A DNA stretch of 64,000 nt from Kumtagia sp963820075 (GTDB lineage: Bacteria; Pseudomonadota; Alphaproteobacteria; Rhizobiales; Rhizobiaceae). The notes under the pieces are model-generated. The model was not told where the DNA came from, made no database searches, and saw only the letters and a list, made by a program, of their open reading frames with translations. The stretch lies in assembly GCA_963820075.1 (NCBI GenBank), contig CAWFYS010000008.1, positions 1 to 64,000 on the forward strand, in the 5' to 3' direction. How positions within the stretch are numbered: the stretch's first letter is position 1; every line of letters starts with the position of its first letter. Shown piece after piece: positions 20,583 to 29,808 of this stretch. The position numbers were made by a program, and so were the translations under genes.

Positions 20583-21025
20583 CAGATACGAAGCCGACTA
20601 ATCCGTTGCCGAGCGCGGAAGACCTCCGCATGAGGATGCTCGAGCGCGAAATGGCCGAGATGGAGAAGCAGGAGAAGGCCAAGAAGCAGGCCGCGCAGGA
20701 ACATGAAAATTTCAGCAAGCAATTCCTTACAGCGCATTTCACGGAACATGAGCGCGACACCGTGTTGCGGCTGATCCGGGTCGCAGTCGAGCAGGGCAAG
20801 ACCGAGGCGCTCATCTACAGCTTTCCCTCGGAACTTTGCACCGACGCGGGCCGCGCCATCAACAATGCGCAGCCGGAATGGCCGGACACGCTTCAAGGCA
20901 AGGCGCGCGAACTTTACGACCGCTATGTCGAGGTCGCCAAACCACAGGGCTACAAACTCAAGGCGATGATCATCAACTTCCCCGGCGGCATCCCCGGTGA
21001 CGTCGGCTTTTATCTGACCTGGTGA
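20579..21025 (+). CDS. Conserved-looking hypothetical protein
   Basis: 148 residues. The ATG overlaps the stop of the preceding gene (ATGA). Residues 1-50 are charged and probably a coiled coil (RMLEREMAEMEKQEKAKKQA). Residues about 50-148 look like a compact domain: FTEHERDTVLRLIRVAVEQG, ALIYSFPSELCTDAGRAINN, YDRYVEVAKPQGYKLKAMII and a C-terminus FPGGIPGDVGFYLTW. No signal peptide or membrane segment, so cytoplasmic. I do not recognise an annotated function. It converges with ppk2 across a hairpin region. Confidence 0.65.
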   Translation: MTDTKPTNPLPSAEDLRMRMLEREMAEMEKQEKAKKQAAQEHENFSKQFLTAHFTEHERDTVLRLIRVAVEQGKTEALIYSFPSELCTDAGRAINNAQPEWPDTLQGKARELYDRYVEVAKPQGYKLKAMIINFPGGIPGDVGFYLTW

Positions 21026-21149
21026 CAGAACCTGCAAGGTCGGCCATTTTCGAGCGCCGCGAGCGCAAGACCTTCGACGCGGACCGGCGTCACGTGACCG
21101 AGCCTCGCGGGCGGGCTGTCAACGCCACGACAGCCGCCCGCGCAGGGCA

Positions 21150-21262
21150 ACCTAAACTAAGCAGGTTCCGGAAAAGTGTGCCACGGTTTTCCGACAGAAA
21201 CCTGCGACAAAACAAGAGGCTAAGCAGGCGAAGCGTGGGCGAAGCCACGCAAGTCTGCTTAG
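21150..21262. terminator. Hairpins between convergent genes
   Basis: At 21220-21262 an arm CTAAGCAG pairs with CTGCTTAG, with an inner pair CGTGG/CCACG; the ppk2 stop codon lies in the right arm. Just before, around 21166-21205, is TTCCGGAAAAGTG...CACGGTTTTCCG, a palindromic sequence I recall as frequent between rhizobial genes. No clean U-tract is seen, so termination is a suggestion only. Confidence 0.5.
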
Positions 21263-22122
21263 AACACGGCAGGTACGACGTTGCGGGCAATCCTGTCCTC
21301 GACGTAACCGTCGGGTCGCTTCTGCCGCTTTCCGAGCTTGGGCTCCTCGAACTCGACCTTTTTGTAGGGGATCGAGTTCAGTATGTGGGTGATGCAGTTG
21401 ATCCGGGCGCTCTTCTTGTCATCGGAGGGCACGATCCACCACGGCGCATGCGCGGTGTCGGTCATCCGGATCATCTCGTCATAGGCGGCGGAATAGTCCC
21501 ACCAGCGGCGGTAGGATTCGAGGTCCATCGGGCTCAGCTTCCACTGGCGCAGGGGATCGTCGATCCGGCGCCGGAAACGGCGCTCCTGCTCCTCCTCGGA
21601 GACGGTCAGGAAGTACTTCAGGATCGTGATGCCCGACTCGATCAGCAGCGCCTCCAGATGCGGGCAAATCTCCAGGAAGCGGTGCGCTGATTTCTCTGAG
21701 CAGAAACCCATGACTCGCTCGACGCCCGGCCGGTTGTACCAGGAGCGGTCGAAGATGACGACCTCGCCCGCGGCCGGCAGGTGCCGGATATAGCGCTGCA
21801 TGTACACCTGGCTCTTCTCCCTGTCCGAAGGGGACGGCAGGGCGACGACCCGGAACACCCGCGGGCTTACCCGTTCGGTGATCCGCCTGATCATGCCGCC
21901 CTTGCCCGCGGCGTCGCGGCCTTCGAAGATGATGACGATGCGCGCGCCGGAAGCTGTTACCCAAGCCTGCAGGTGCGCGATCTCCACCTGCAGCCGCGCT
22001 ATTTCCTTTTCATAGGCCTTGTTCCGCGCTTTTTTTGCCTCGGTCGGGTCGACGCTCGGCAGCTCATCCTTTTCATCTTTGTCTTTTTTCTGCTGCTTGA
22101 CCTTCTTTCCCTGCTTGCTCAT
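21259..22122 (-). CDS. ppk2: Polyphosphate kinase 2 family protein
   Basis: 287 residues from ATG 22122, preceded by GGGAGGAAGCG; the frame continues upstream without a signal for an earlier start. PPK2 enzymes transfer phosphate between polyphosphate and nucleotides in the cytoplasm. After a Lys-rich N-terminus of about 45 residues come Walker A FEGRDAAGKGGMIRR, the lid region LPSPSDREKSQVYMQRY, Walker B IFDRSWYNRPGVERVMGF and the C-terminal motif RRRIDDPLRQWKLSPMDLES. Length and motifs fit a single-domain class I PPK2. Intact. It lies next to an HlyD-like gene on the same strand with a gap of about 115 bases. Confidence 0.92.
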   Translation of the reverse strand: MSKQGKKVKQQKKDKDEKDELPSVDPTEAKKARNKAYEKEIARLQVEIAHLQAWVTASGARIVIIFEGRDAAGKGGMIRRITERVSPRVFRVVALPSPSDREKSQVYMQRYIRHLPAAGEVVIFDRSWYNRPGVERVMGFCSEKSAHRFLEICPHLEALLIESGITILKYFLTVSEEEQERRFRRRIDDPLRQWKLSPMDLESYRRWWDYSAAYDEMIRMTDTAHAPWWIVPSDDKKSARINCITHILNSIPYKKVEFEEPKLGKRQKRPDGYVEDRIARNVVPAVF

Positions 22123-22237
22123 CGCTTCCTCCCATGAATTTAGGCGCCAAACGCTCGAAGGCGCGCAGCGCGTCGTCGAGGTCGAAACCATCTGAGCCTC
22201 GAGACCTACGGCTTGCCGTCCGCGCCGCGGGCACAGC

Positions 22238-23472
22238 TCAATGCCCGCCTCCCAGGACCAGCGTGCGCACCGGCAGCAGCAGCGCCTGCAGCCGCAGGAT
22301 CATGGCGTGCACGAGCCCCACCGTGTCGATGGCATGCAGGACGAAGGCGTGCCCGGCGCCGATGTTCGGGTCCTGCAGCGCGTCGTGATTGCTCGTATAG
22401 GCATTGGCGATGCAGTGGCTGCCGGGAGGAAGACGGTCGAGCTGGCCGGGAAACAGCGGAGCAAGATAGGCGGTGATCGTGCCGGGCTGGATTGCCTGCA
22501 TCGGGTCGATGAGCTGGTCGGTCGGCCGAATCTGCCCGGCCGCGACGACGCTCTGGACTTCGGTCACCACGACCGGAATGACCGTGAACGGGATCCCCAT
22601 GCAGGTCACCTCGCCGATCATCCCCTTCTTCATCACCTGGGCCTCGATCTGGCCGAACCCCGCCTGGATGGCGACGCGACCCGCCTCGGCCGGCACCAGT
22701 ATGCCGGCGGGCCGCAGAAACGGATTGACCACGTCGCCCGGCCGCAGGATGAACTGCTCCACCCAGCCGTCGACGCCGGCATACACTGTGGTCTTGGCCA
22801 GCGCGACCTCGGCCTGCTTGAGTGCCGCCTCGGCGCTGGCCTTCTCGGCCGGTAGCTGAAAGTCGATCTGGGAGACCACGGTCTCCTTGCCGGCGAGCGC
22901 GGCGTCGACAAGGCCCTGCTGGGTATCGACCGGATCTGCGCCCGTTCCACCTCGCGTTCCGTGATCGCGCTGGCATTGCGCCGCCGCAACTCGGCCCGGG
23001 TATCGAACTCGTCAGTGGCCTGCTGCAAGGCGCCGCGCGCCTGGGTGAGCCGGCCCTCGGCCTCGGCCAGTTGGGACTTGGCGACCTGCATGGCGGCCTC
23101 GACTTCCGTGATCTTGCGGCGCGCGGTTTCGATGGCGGCTTCCTCTTCCGTGCTGTCGAGCTTGAACAGTGGCTGGCCGGCCTTCACCTGGTCGCGATAG
23201 TTCACAAAAACCTCCGCCACCCGACCGCTACTTTCCGGCAGGATCGAGATCGTCCGGAAGAACGAAACGGCGCTCGTGGTCGACGGATGAAAATAGAAGA
23301 TCGTCGTGATCAGCGTGATCGTCAGCATCAGGCAGAGCGTGATGCCCCAGCGCAGCTCGTACCAGACCGAGAACAGGGTGATCTCGCGGCCGATGCGCTT
23401 GCCCTGGACAAACCTCCGGAACAGGTAGTCGGGCAGGACCGTCAGCGCCGAGCAGAGCATCAACTCAAGCAA
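22238..23472 (-). pseudogene. HlyD/EmrA-like membrane adaptor, one frameshift
   Basis: Read from 23472. One N-terminal membrane anchor (residues about 45-65, WGITLCLMLTITLITTIFYF), then a biotinyl-lipoyl-like half (ILPESSGRVAEVFVNYRDQV), a coiled coil (ARRKITEVEAAMQVAKSQLA) and, after an indel near 22930, the second half (GWVEQFILRPGDVVNPFLRP) and a C-terminal part ending LLLPVRTLVLGGGH at 22238. This is the layout of HlyD/EmrA periplasmic adaptors that link inner-membrane exporters to the outer membrane. No exporter or TolC-like gene is adjacent. It starts four bases after the upstream small membrane-protein gene, so the two form an operon, reminiscent of E. coli yiaW-yiaV. Confidence 0.72.
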
Positions 23473-23475
23473 GGG

Positions 23476-23886
23476 TCACTCCTTGTCGTCCGAGAGAAGA
23501 TCGTTCCACGGCTCGCCGCGATCGGGCTCCGTCTTGTCGCGCCGGGACAGTTTTTCCAGCGACAGCGCGATCGAATTCATCGGCGTCGAGAAGTCCGGCA
23601 GTTCCACCAGCGCCAGCAGCAGCGCGGCGATCCAGAAGACGTGGTTGTGCGTGAACAGCGCCAGCAGCGCCAGCACCGCGACGAATTGCATCTGAACCTT
23701 GCTGGTGCGGTGCGCCATATGCTCGGGCAGCGCGTGCAGGCGCAGGTAGATCAGCCCCACCGAAACGACGACGACCACCAGGAAGACCGCCATCACCGTC
23801 ATCAGCCAGTCCGACTCCCCCGGCGCGGTAATGAACGACGGCAGGTCGTGCGGAGCCGCGGCATTCATGGGAATGTCCTGTGCCAT
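23476..23886 (-). CDS. Small inner-membrane protein paired with HlyD-like gene
   Basis: 136 residues from ATG 23886 (GAGGG upstream; a TTG one codon earlier is possible). Two membrane segments: residues about 27-50 (WLMTVMAVFLVVVVVSVGLI) and about 70-95 (FVAVLALLALFTHNHVFWIA). The C-terminus is charged and cytoplasmic (LEKLSRRDKTEPDRG). It resembles in position, not clearly in sequence, the small DUF3302 membrane proteins coded beside HlyD-like genes. Its function is unknown; a helper of the adaptor is an inference from the four-base spacing. Confidence 0.6.
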   Translation of the reverse strand: MAQDIPMNAAAPHDLPSFITAPGESDWLMTVMAVFLVVVVVSVGLIYLRLHALPEHMAHRTSKVQMQFVAVLALLALFTHNHVFWIAALLLALVELPDFSTPMNSIALSLEKLSRRDKTEPDRGEPWNDLLSDDKE

Positions 23887-24251
23887 CAAGCGACCCTCAT
23901 GAGATGGGAGATATCATTGGTCGAGAGTCCAGCGGGACGGGATGGAGGAAATTGCACGAAGCGGCCTGTCTGATTCTTGGGACTGGATCCGAGTTCTACA
24001 GCCCTTTTGTCTAAGTTGGTACAACTGCCCAACCTGTCACAACTCCATGAGGCAGGGTAGCGCAGAACCCTGCGTGAACGGGTAACTTACCGTAATTGAC
24101 GGTTGCTTTCGTGTGAAACCATTCGCGGGCACGTTCTACTCGCCGCCTCGGCCGAAGCCGATGGGTCCAAGTGCTTGCACCAACACGGCGTGAAGCTCCG
24201 AAGGCTCATCTTCGATCGGGCTCTCCAGCTTCGACTCGAACTTCCGACTGA
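23887..24251. other. Upstream region and left part of an IS remnant
   Basis: No complete gene. The part from about 24090 probably belongs to the degraded 5' end of the ISAs1 transposase, but I cannot find a frame with the family's N-terminal domain, nor a left terminal repeat matching the right end at 25.26 kb. Confidence 0.4.
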
Positions 24252-25265
24252 TTGATCGGCATCCCAGCCACGGCAATCGCCCAATTCGGGAAAAGGAAGA
24301 TCGACTTGCTGCGACGCTTGCGGCCCTTCGCCAATGGGACGCCCGATCATGACCGTCTTGGCGCGGTGTTCGCGGCTCTTGATCCCGAGCCGTTCCAGAA
24401 GTGTTTTGTCGCCTGGGTGGCGACGCTGACCGAGGCGACGGCCGACGTGATCGCCATTGACGGCAAGACCAGCCGGCGCTCCTATCAGAAGAACCGACTG
24501 AACCCCATTCACATGGTCTCGGCCTTCGCCGCCCGTCAGCGTCTGGTGCTCGGGCAGGTCAAGGTGGCGCAGAAGTCCAACGAGATCGTCGCCATTCCCA
24601 GGCTTCTGGACATGCTGGCCATCGAGGGAGCCACCGTCACCATCGACGCCATGGGCTGCCAGCGCGAGATCGCAGCCAGGATCATCGCCAGGAAGGCCGA
24701 CTACGTCCTGGCCCTGAAGGGCAATCAGGCAACCCTTCAGGAGGATGTCGAACGCTTCGCCGGTGAACAGAAAGCCAGGAATTTCAAGGATGCCACAATC
24801 AGCCGGCACAACTCGGTCGATGGCGATCATGGCCGCATCGAAACCCGCGCCGTCACCGTCTTCCATGATGTCGGCTGGCTCCAGGAGCGTCACAAATGGC
24901 CCGGCCTGAAGGCCGTCGTGATGGTCGAAAGCCAGCGCGAGAGCAACGCCAGGATCGAACGCGAAACGCGCTTCAACATCACTTCGTCAGCCGACAAGGC
25001 CGACAAACTCGGTGACGCCGTCCGTCGTCATTGGGCGGTCGAGAGCATGCACTGGCTGATGGATTGCCTGTTCAGGGACGACGAGTGCCGGGTCCGAACC
25101 GAACATGCCCCGGCCAATTTCACAACCATCAAACACATGGCGCACAACCTCTTGCGCCGTCATCCAGCCAAACTTTCAATGACAACCAAGCGTCTCACCG
25201 CAGGATGGGACGAGCAATTCCTCCTCACCCTCATCTCATGAAAAACTCACCCGATTCCCCTGCCA
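24252..25265 (+). mobile_element. ISAs1-family insertion sequence, 5' truncated
   Basis: The frame 24252-25241 encodes 329 residues of an ISAs1-family DDE transposase: QFGKRKIDLLRRL, DRLGAVFAALDPEPFQKCF, the first catalytic Asp in VIAIDGKTSRRSY, the second in TVTIDAMGCQREIA, NYVLALKGNQ-like DYVLALKGNQATL, and the Glu region WAVESMHWLMDCLFRDDECR. The family's N-terminal 50-60 residues are missing. The right end is recognisable: CATGAAAAACTCACCCGATT followed by CCCCTG, as in ISAs1 termini. No matching left end is seen. The element is therefore immobile by itself unless helped, and lies beside a rearranged gene. Confidence 0.78.
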
Positions 25266-25611
25266 GAAGTATGTTACGGTAGGATACCACCGCGTTAGGA
25301 TTACCATCGGCGGCGGCGCGTGCGAGTTTGGCGGCATGTGCACTCGAATTCACCCTCTTGCTACGGATCGAGCTATCTGGTGTTGCCGGTTCGGGACCGA
25401 CCAAAAGCATTGTGGTGTCAACGTCACTCTGTTCAGCGCCCAAGGCGCCGGTCTTGTTCGCCGAGTTGTCAAAGCGGCACCTTAGCGCGGTGTCCTCGGT
25501 TCGACCCGCTTTCTTGAAAACCCAAAAGGAATAGCCCAAACCCTTGCGTGGACCACTGACCTTGACAAATCGCGCCGCCGTCAACGTGGGCACCAAATGT
25601 AGCCTTGATCG
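25266..25611. other. No confident gene beside the rearranged DUF2254 gene
   Basis: A reverse frame (25231-25596) is open for 121 codons (for example RCRFDNSANKTGALGAEQSD) and overlaps the IS end. It has no ribosome binding site and no family I know. If real, it is a gene whose 3' end was cut by the IS insertion. Otherwise the stretch is the original upstream flank of the DUF2254 gene. Confidence 0.35.
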
Positions 25612-26478
25612 CGATGTCGACGATAATCCGGAACGCGAACTTTGAGGCCTGTTCGATGGTGCGCTCGGGACCGAATGCGACCGATCCCCTTAGGAGACGG
25701 TCGTCAATGTTACCAGCATCTCCATACAGCCGGAACATCGCTTCCCCCCGAGGAAACGAAGTCTCCCACCCTGGGCACCAATTCGATGATGGCGTTCGAC
25801 TTCTGTGCCTCCGCGACCAGAGCCTTCAGATTGACGGCCAGAACGATCGCAGACTTGCCGCGATATTGGATGACGCGGTTTGGTGACGGAAGCTCCTGGG
25901 GTTGTCCTGTCGCGGCGCCGATGCTCTCATGCAGTTCCGGGTAGACGCTCTCGATTACGGCCCGCCCCTGTTCCCCAACACGCCAGATAATGTTGACGGG
26001 GCCAAGCAGCCGCGCCGCGTAGTCGATCAGATAGAGAAACGCCGCGATGGAACAAAAACCAAGCAGGCCCGCGATGAATCTCGATGCCAGGGGGAACTGT
26101 CGTGTCCAGCCTGGCCAGTACCCCTGTCGCAAAGAGAAGCGTGAAGGTGAAGAGACCGACCGTGAAGCGTATGGAGTTGTCGCGCAGCAAGGTGGTCGCG
26201 ACGATCCGCGGCGTCAGTTGTCCGCCGGCTACCTGAATGGCCACGAGCAGGGAGCCGAAGGTGAAGACGATGAATGTCAGCATCAGCGTGATAATCGTCT
26301 CGAGGATGCTCTGTGTTCCCAAAACACCCCAAGCAACGGGGGGCTGCCAGGCGACCTCGCGGTCGACCGCGTACACCAGCCGTATCACCAGGATGTAGAG
26401 CAGCAGGGAGATGAACGGAACTATCCATAGCGACGACCTGAGATAGCTTCTCAGCGCGTAAAGCTGGTTCCAGCGCAT
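25612..26478 (-). pseudogene. DUF2254 membrane protein, 5' two thirds (inverted)
   Basis: Starts at ATG 26478 (MRWNQLYALRSYLRSSLWIV), with AAAGGAAAACCGAA upstream. Four membrane segments are visible, including WIVPFISLLLYILVIRLVYA, TLMLTFIVFTFGSLLVAIQV and LLGFCSIAAFLYLIDYAARL. DUF2254 signatures: VAGGQLTPRIVATTLLRDN, then FRLYGDAGNIDDRLLRGSV and FAFRIIVDIAIKA. The last match is at 25612; beyond it the sequence is foreign. Frame changes near 26090 and 25750. The missing C-terminal third is encoded on the opposite strand from 26523, so this segment has been inverted relative to the rest of the gene. Confidence 0.8.
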
Positions 26479-26522
26479 TTCGGTTTTCCTTTGACCTGGT
26501 ACCTGCTTGGACAAAAATCCAA
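25612..26522. other. Inverted segment of about 911 bases inside a DUF2254 gene
   Basis: Breakpoints are fixed by the coding sequence: left at GCGATCAAGG|C (read on the reverse strand) and right at CCAA|GCGCTGTCG. Turning 25612-26522 round restores a DUF2254 gene with a normal start region. The breakpoints share only CAAG-like microhomology; no long inverted repeat or site-specific recombinase is seen. Confidence 0.7.
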
Positions 26523-26936
26523 GCGCTGTCGAAAGCCATCAACGACCCGACAACCGCCGTCCTTGCCATTGATCAACTCCAGCGACTTCTTGGCCTTGTT
26601 GGCGAGCGTCATCTTCAGGATGAAAGGATAGTAGACGCGTCCGGTCATCTGCGCTTGGTGCTTCACAAGCCGGACTGGCAGGACTTCGTGCAGGTGTCGT
26701 TCAGCGAAATACGGCTCTATGGTGGAGAGAACTTCCAGATCACGCGCCGCCTGCGTTCGATGATCCTGAATTTTTCGCAGACGTTGCCGGAGCACCGTCG
26801 CCCGGTTTTGCACGACCAACTCGAACTGCTGGATCGTACGGTCGTGAAGCTCCATGCCTTCCCGGAAGACCTGGCGCTTGCGCGCGTTCCCGATGCGCAG
26901 GGGCTGGGAGGATCGACGGGGTTGTCAACGACTTGA
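26523..26936 (+). pseudogene. DUF2254 membrane protein, 3' third (original orientation)
   Basis: The frame opens exactly where the inverted 5' part breaks off and encodes the cytoplasmic end of DUF2254 proteins: ALSKAINDPTTAVLAIDQLQ, HKPDWQDFVQVSFSEIRLYG, FPEDLALARVPDAQGLGG, ending LSTT at 26936. The 5' part ends in VDIAIKA and this part begins ALSKAINDP; the family reads VDIAIKALSPAINDP across the junction, so the two pieces are halves of one gene. It has no start codon of its own. It is followed by the carbonic anhydrase gene on the same strand after 70 bases. Confidence 0.8.
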
Positions 26937-27006
26937 ACCATTTCGACGTCTGAAGGTCTGAAGACGAAGGCGGAACAACCCCGTTGCAGGGAGGAAACCC
27001 CTGAAT

Positions 27007-27909
27007 ATGGCAAGGAAGCGAATAGAAGGCTCTGCGACGGACGAGCGAATTTGCCTTGCAGAAGTGAAGTACCGGTTTGCATTCGACGCAGCGCATCGGC
27101 CGCTACCGTTGGATGCGCAGGCGGCCCGGCTGAGACTTGAGTCCGGGAACCGGGCCTTCGCGGAACTCCTCGATCGGATCGCCTCAAATCAACCCGCAAG
27201 CCTGAGCATCGATGTCGACCCGAATGATGTCGGACTGCTTCCTGGGCGCAGCGCCGCGCCGCGACAGCAACCGTTTGCGGCGGTTGTCGGCTGCGCCGAT
27301 GCGCGCGTTCCGGTCGAGCTTGTCTTTGCCGAAGGCCCGAACGACCTGTTCGTCGTCAGGGTCGCCGGCAATGGTCTGGGCGACGATGTCATGGGCAGCC
27401 TGAACTATGCGGCGGGCCACCTCAAGGATAGCCTGCGCACGATTGTCATCCTCGGCCATAGCCAGTGCGGCGCTGTCTCGGCGGCGGTCGATGTCCATCT
27501 GCAACCGGCCAGATATCTGGAGATCATTACGCGCAAGGATTTGCGCAATATCGTGGACCGTACGCTGGTCGTCATCCAGCTCGGCGCGACTTGGCTGGAG
27601 CGGGTACACGGAACGGAAGTCGTGCGCCGCCCAGGATATCGCAACGCGCTGATTGAAGTGGCGATTGTGCTGAACGCAGCACTGACCGCGCACGGCGTTC
27701 GTTCGGGCCTGGAATCGATCAGCCATGGTGGACTTGATGTCGTCTACGTCGTCTATCTACTGGAGGAGCGTCTGGTGTGGTCGCCGAGAGGCGAGGATTC
27801 GGACTGGTTCCACCTGTCATCCGCGCCGCGCGGCCCGGATGAATTCGTCGTCTTGTGCGACATGCAGGTGTCGTGCCCTCGGATACAAGCCTTGCTTGAC
27901 AGCGTTTAG
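27007..27909 (+). CDS. Beta-class carbonic anhydrase
   Basis: 300 residues from ATG 27007 (GGAGG about 14 bases upstream). Interconverts CO2 and bicarbonate using zinc. Zinc ligands are Cys96 in VGCADARVP (with the Asp-Arg dyad D98/R100) and His151/Cys154 in LGHSQCGAV. ALELVFAEGPNDLFVVRVAG-like VELVFAEGPNDLFVVRVAGN and SLNYAAGHL are family segments. The first 40 residues and the last 60 extend beyond a minimal beta-carbonic anhydrase. No signal peptide, so cytoplasmic. It converges on a SulP transporter gene; the two stop codons overlap by two bases, and the pairing suggests bicarbonate handling. Confidence 0.9.
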   Translation: MARKRIEGSATDERICLAEVKYRFAFDAAHRPLPLDAQAARLRLESGNRAFAELLDRIASNQPASLSIDVDPNDVGLLPGRSAAPRQQPFAAVVGCADARVPVELVFAEGPNDLFVVRVAGNGLGDDVMGSLNYAAGHLKDSLRTIVILGHSQCGAVSAAVDVHLQPARYLEIITRKDLRNIVDRTLVVIQLGATWLERVHGTEVVRRPGYRNALIEVAIVLNAALTAHGVRSGLESISHGGLDVVYVVYLLEERLVWSPRGEDSDWFHLSSAPRGPDEFVVLCDMQVSCPRIQALLDSV

Positions 27910-29585
27910 CTGCTTGATCCTTGGCTTTTTGCGAATGCGTCGAGATAGTGGCTGATAGCGGCCCGGGTGTTGGTGAAGAGGCGCTCCCGGCCGAGGTGGT
28001 CGGCGAAACCGGAAGACCGGATGTAGGCCAGGACATCCGGGTTCAGGCCCGCGAGCCAGACGGTAATGCCCTCCCCCGTGTAGCGCCGCTCACCCTCCAT
28101 CATCATCTGGAGCGCCGAATACTCGATGTCGAAGACGCGGCTGAGGTCGAGAACGAGAACGCGGGGCGTGTGCTGGGCCACGAGTTCCTGGACCCGGTCG
28201 CCGACCTGCTGGGCATTGGCAAAGAACAGCCTGCCTTCCGGCCGCAGGATCAAGAGGCCCTCGAAGGTCTCGTCATCCGGGTTGTCTGGCGACAGCGGGC
28301 GCAGCACATCCTCGCCCCGCTTGCGTCCGACCACGTGGACCGGCGGGTTCGCGGCTTGGCTCGACAAACCGAGCAGCGACAGGATGATGGCAACCAGAAT
28401 GCCTTGCAGGGTTCCAAAGACAAGCACGCCGAGGAATGCCGCGAGCGCCCAATGGAACTCCATGGTCCGGGCCTTGCGGATCGACGCGAACTCGGTGGGC
28501 TGGATCAGGCCGACCGAATAGACGATCACGATCGCCGCGAGCACCGCCTGAGGCAGAAGCCCGAGCAGGGGCGCCAGAACCAGCATCGTCGCGGCCGAGG
28601 CCGCCGCGGTCACGAGCGACGCCTTCTGCGTCCGCCCTCCGACCGCGCGGACGACCGCCGTCTGCGATGTCCCTCCGCCCGCGGGCATGGCGCCGAACAG
28701 GGCGCCGGACAGGTTTGCCGCGCCTGTCGCCAGAAGTTCCCGGTCGGCGCGGATCGGCGGATCGGACGGGACGGCGAAGGCGCGGCCTGCGGCGATCGTT
28801 TCGGTGAAGCTCATAAGGGCGATACCGATCGCCCCGGGCAGAAGCTGCATGACAAGATTGACGTCGGGCAGCGTGATCGATGGCAAGGCCTGGGGAATGT
28901 GGCCCACGGTCGCCACTCCTGCCGCGCCGAGACCCGCCAGCCAGGACACGGCAATACCGCCGGCGACCACCGCGAGCGGGGCCGGCGAATGCGGGCGGGC
29001 CCGCTCCAGGACAAGCAGCAGGACCAACGCCACCACCCCGATAATCAGCGTGACGACGGAAGCCTCCGGAATGTGTCGAACGAGGCTCAGGACGTCGCGG
29101 AAGAAGCCCTCCTTCGTTATGTGAATGCCGAGCAGCTTCGGCACCTGATCGAGCACGATCACCAGCCCGATCCCCGCCTTGAAACCGGTCAGCACGGGCA
29201 CCGATATGAAGTTGGCGACGAAGCCGAGACGAAGGACCGAAGCTATGATCAGCAGGCTTCCGGTCAGCGCGGTGAGCGTTGCCGTCGCCGTGATCAGCCG
29301 CGCCGGGTCTCCATCCGGGACAACCAGCGCAAGCTGGGCAGCGACCAAAATCGCCAAGGTTGTCGTCGAACTTACGCTCAGCACCCGCGATGTGCCCAAA
29401 AGCGCATAGACGATCATCGGGACGAAGGCCGTGTACAGCCCCACGCTGACCGGCAGGCCGGCGACCGTCGCATAGGCCATCGCCTTCGGCAGGACGACGG
29501 CCGCTGCTGTCAGGCCGGCAATGATGTCGAGACGCAGCCCCTCAGGGGACAGGCTCGCAGGAGAAGCATGTGCTGGATGCGTCAA
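27906..29585 (-). CDS. SulP family anion transporter with STAS domain
   Basis: 559 residues. SulP proteins move sulfate, bicarbonate or other anions across the inner membrane. About 11-12 membrane segments cover residues 15-420 (LDIIAGLTAAAVVLPKAMAY and GLPVSVGLYTAFVPMIVYAL are the family signature region; SFTETIAAGRAFAVPSD; GAMPAGGGTSQTAVVRAVGG). Residues about 440-550 are a STAS domain (RVLVLDLSRVFDIEYSALQM). The first codons (MTHPAHASPAS) have no strong ribosome binding site nearby. With a carbonic anhydrase gene facing it, bicarbonate is the most likely substrate, by inference; sulfate remains possible. Intact. Confidence 0.9.
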   Translation of the reverse strand: MTHPAHASPASLSPEGLRLDIIAGLTAAAVVLPKAMAYATVAGLPVSVGLYTAFVPMIVYALLGTSRVLSVSSTTTLAILVAAQLALVVPDGDPARLITATATLTALTGSLLIIASVLRLGFVANFISVPVLTGFKAGIGLVIVLDQVPKLLGIHITKEGFFRDVLSLVRHIPEASVVTLIIGVVALVLLLVLERARPHSPAPLAVVAGGIAVSWLAGLGAAGVATVGHIPQALPSITLPDVNLVMQLLPGAIGIALMSFTETIAAGRAFAVPSDPPIRADRELLATGAANLSGALFGAMPAGGGTSQTAVVRAVGGRTQKASLVTAAASAATMLVLAPLLGLLPQAVLAAIVIVYSVGLIQPTEFASIRKARTMEFHWALAAFLGVLVFGTLQGILVAIILSLLGLSSQAANPPVHVVGRKRGEDVLRPLSPDNPDDETFEGLLILRPEGRLFFANAQQVGDRVQELVAQHTPRVLVLDLSRVFDIEYSALQMMMEGERRYTGEGITVWLAGLNPDVLAYIRSSGFADHLGRERLFTNTRAAISHYLDAFAKSQGSSS

Positions 29586-29808
29586 GTCTCGTCTCTACAG
29601 TCTCGAAGCATACTATGTGAGCAAACGACACAATTCGGGGTACCGATCCGTCCGAATAGTTACCGGGGCAGTCTATGCCCACCCTGACGCAAATCAATCG
29701 GTTGATTGCTGACAGGGTTTTAATGATATTGTTTGATAGGAACAGCGAAGGTCGTTCAGAAAGGCCGGGCCATTCCAGGTCGCCGGCCTCCGCATCCAGA
29801 GAATCATC

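Noticed and set aside
27921..29687. Forward open frame of 588 codons opposite the SulP gene
   Set aside because: Composition is Arg/His/Gln/Asp-rich without a fold or motif, as expected of an antisense frame; the SulP gene on the other strand is intact.
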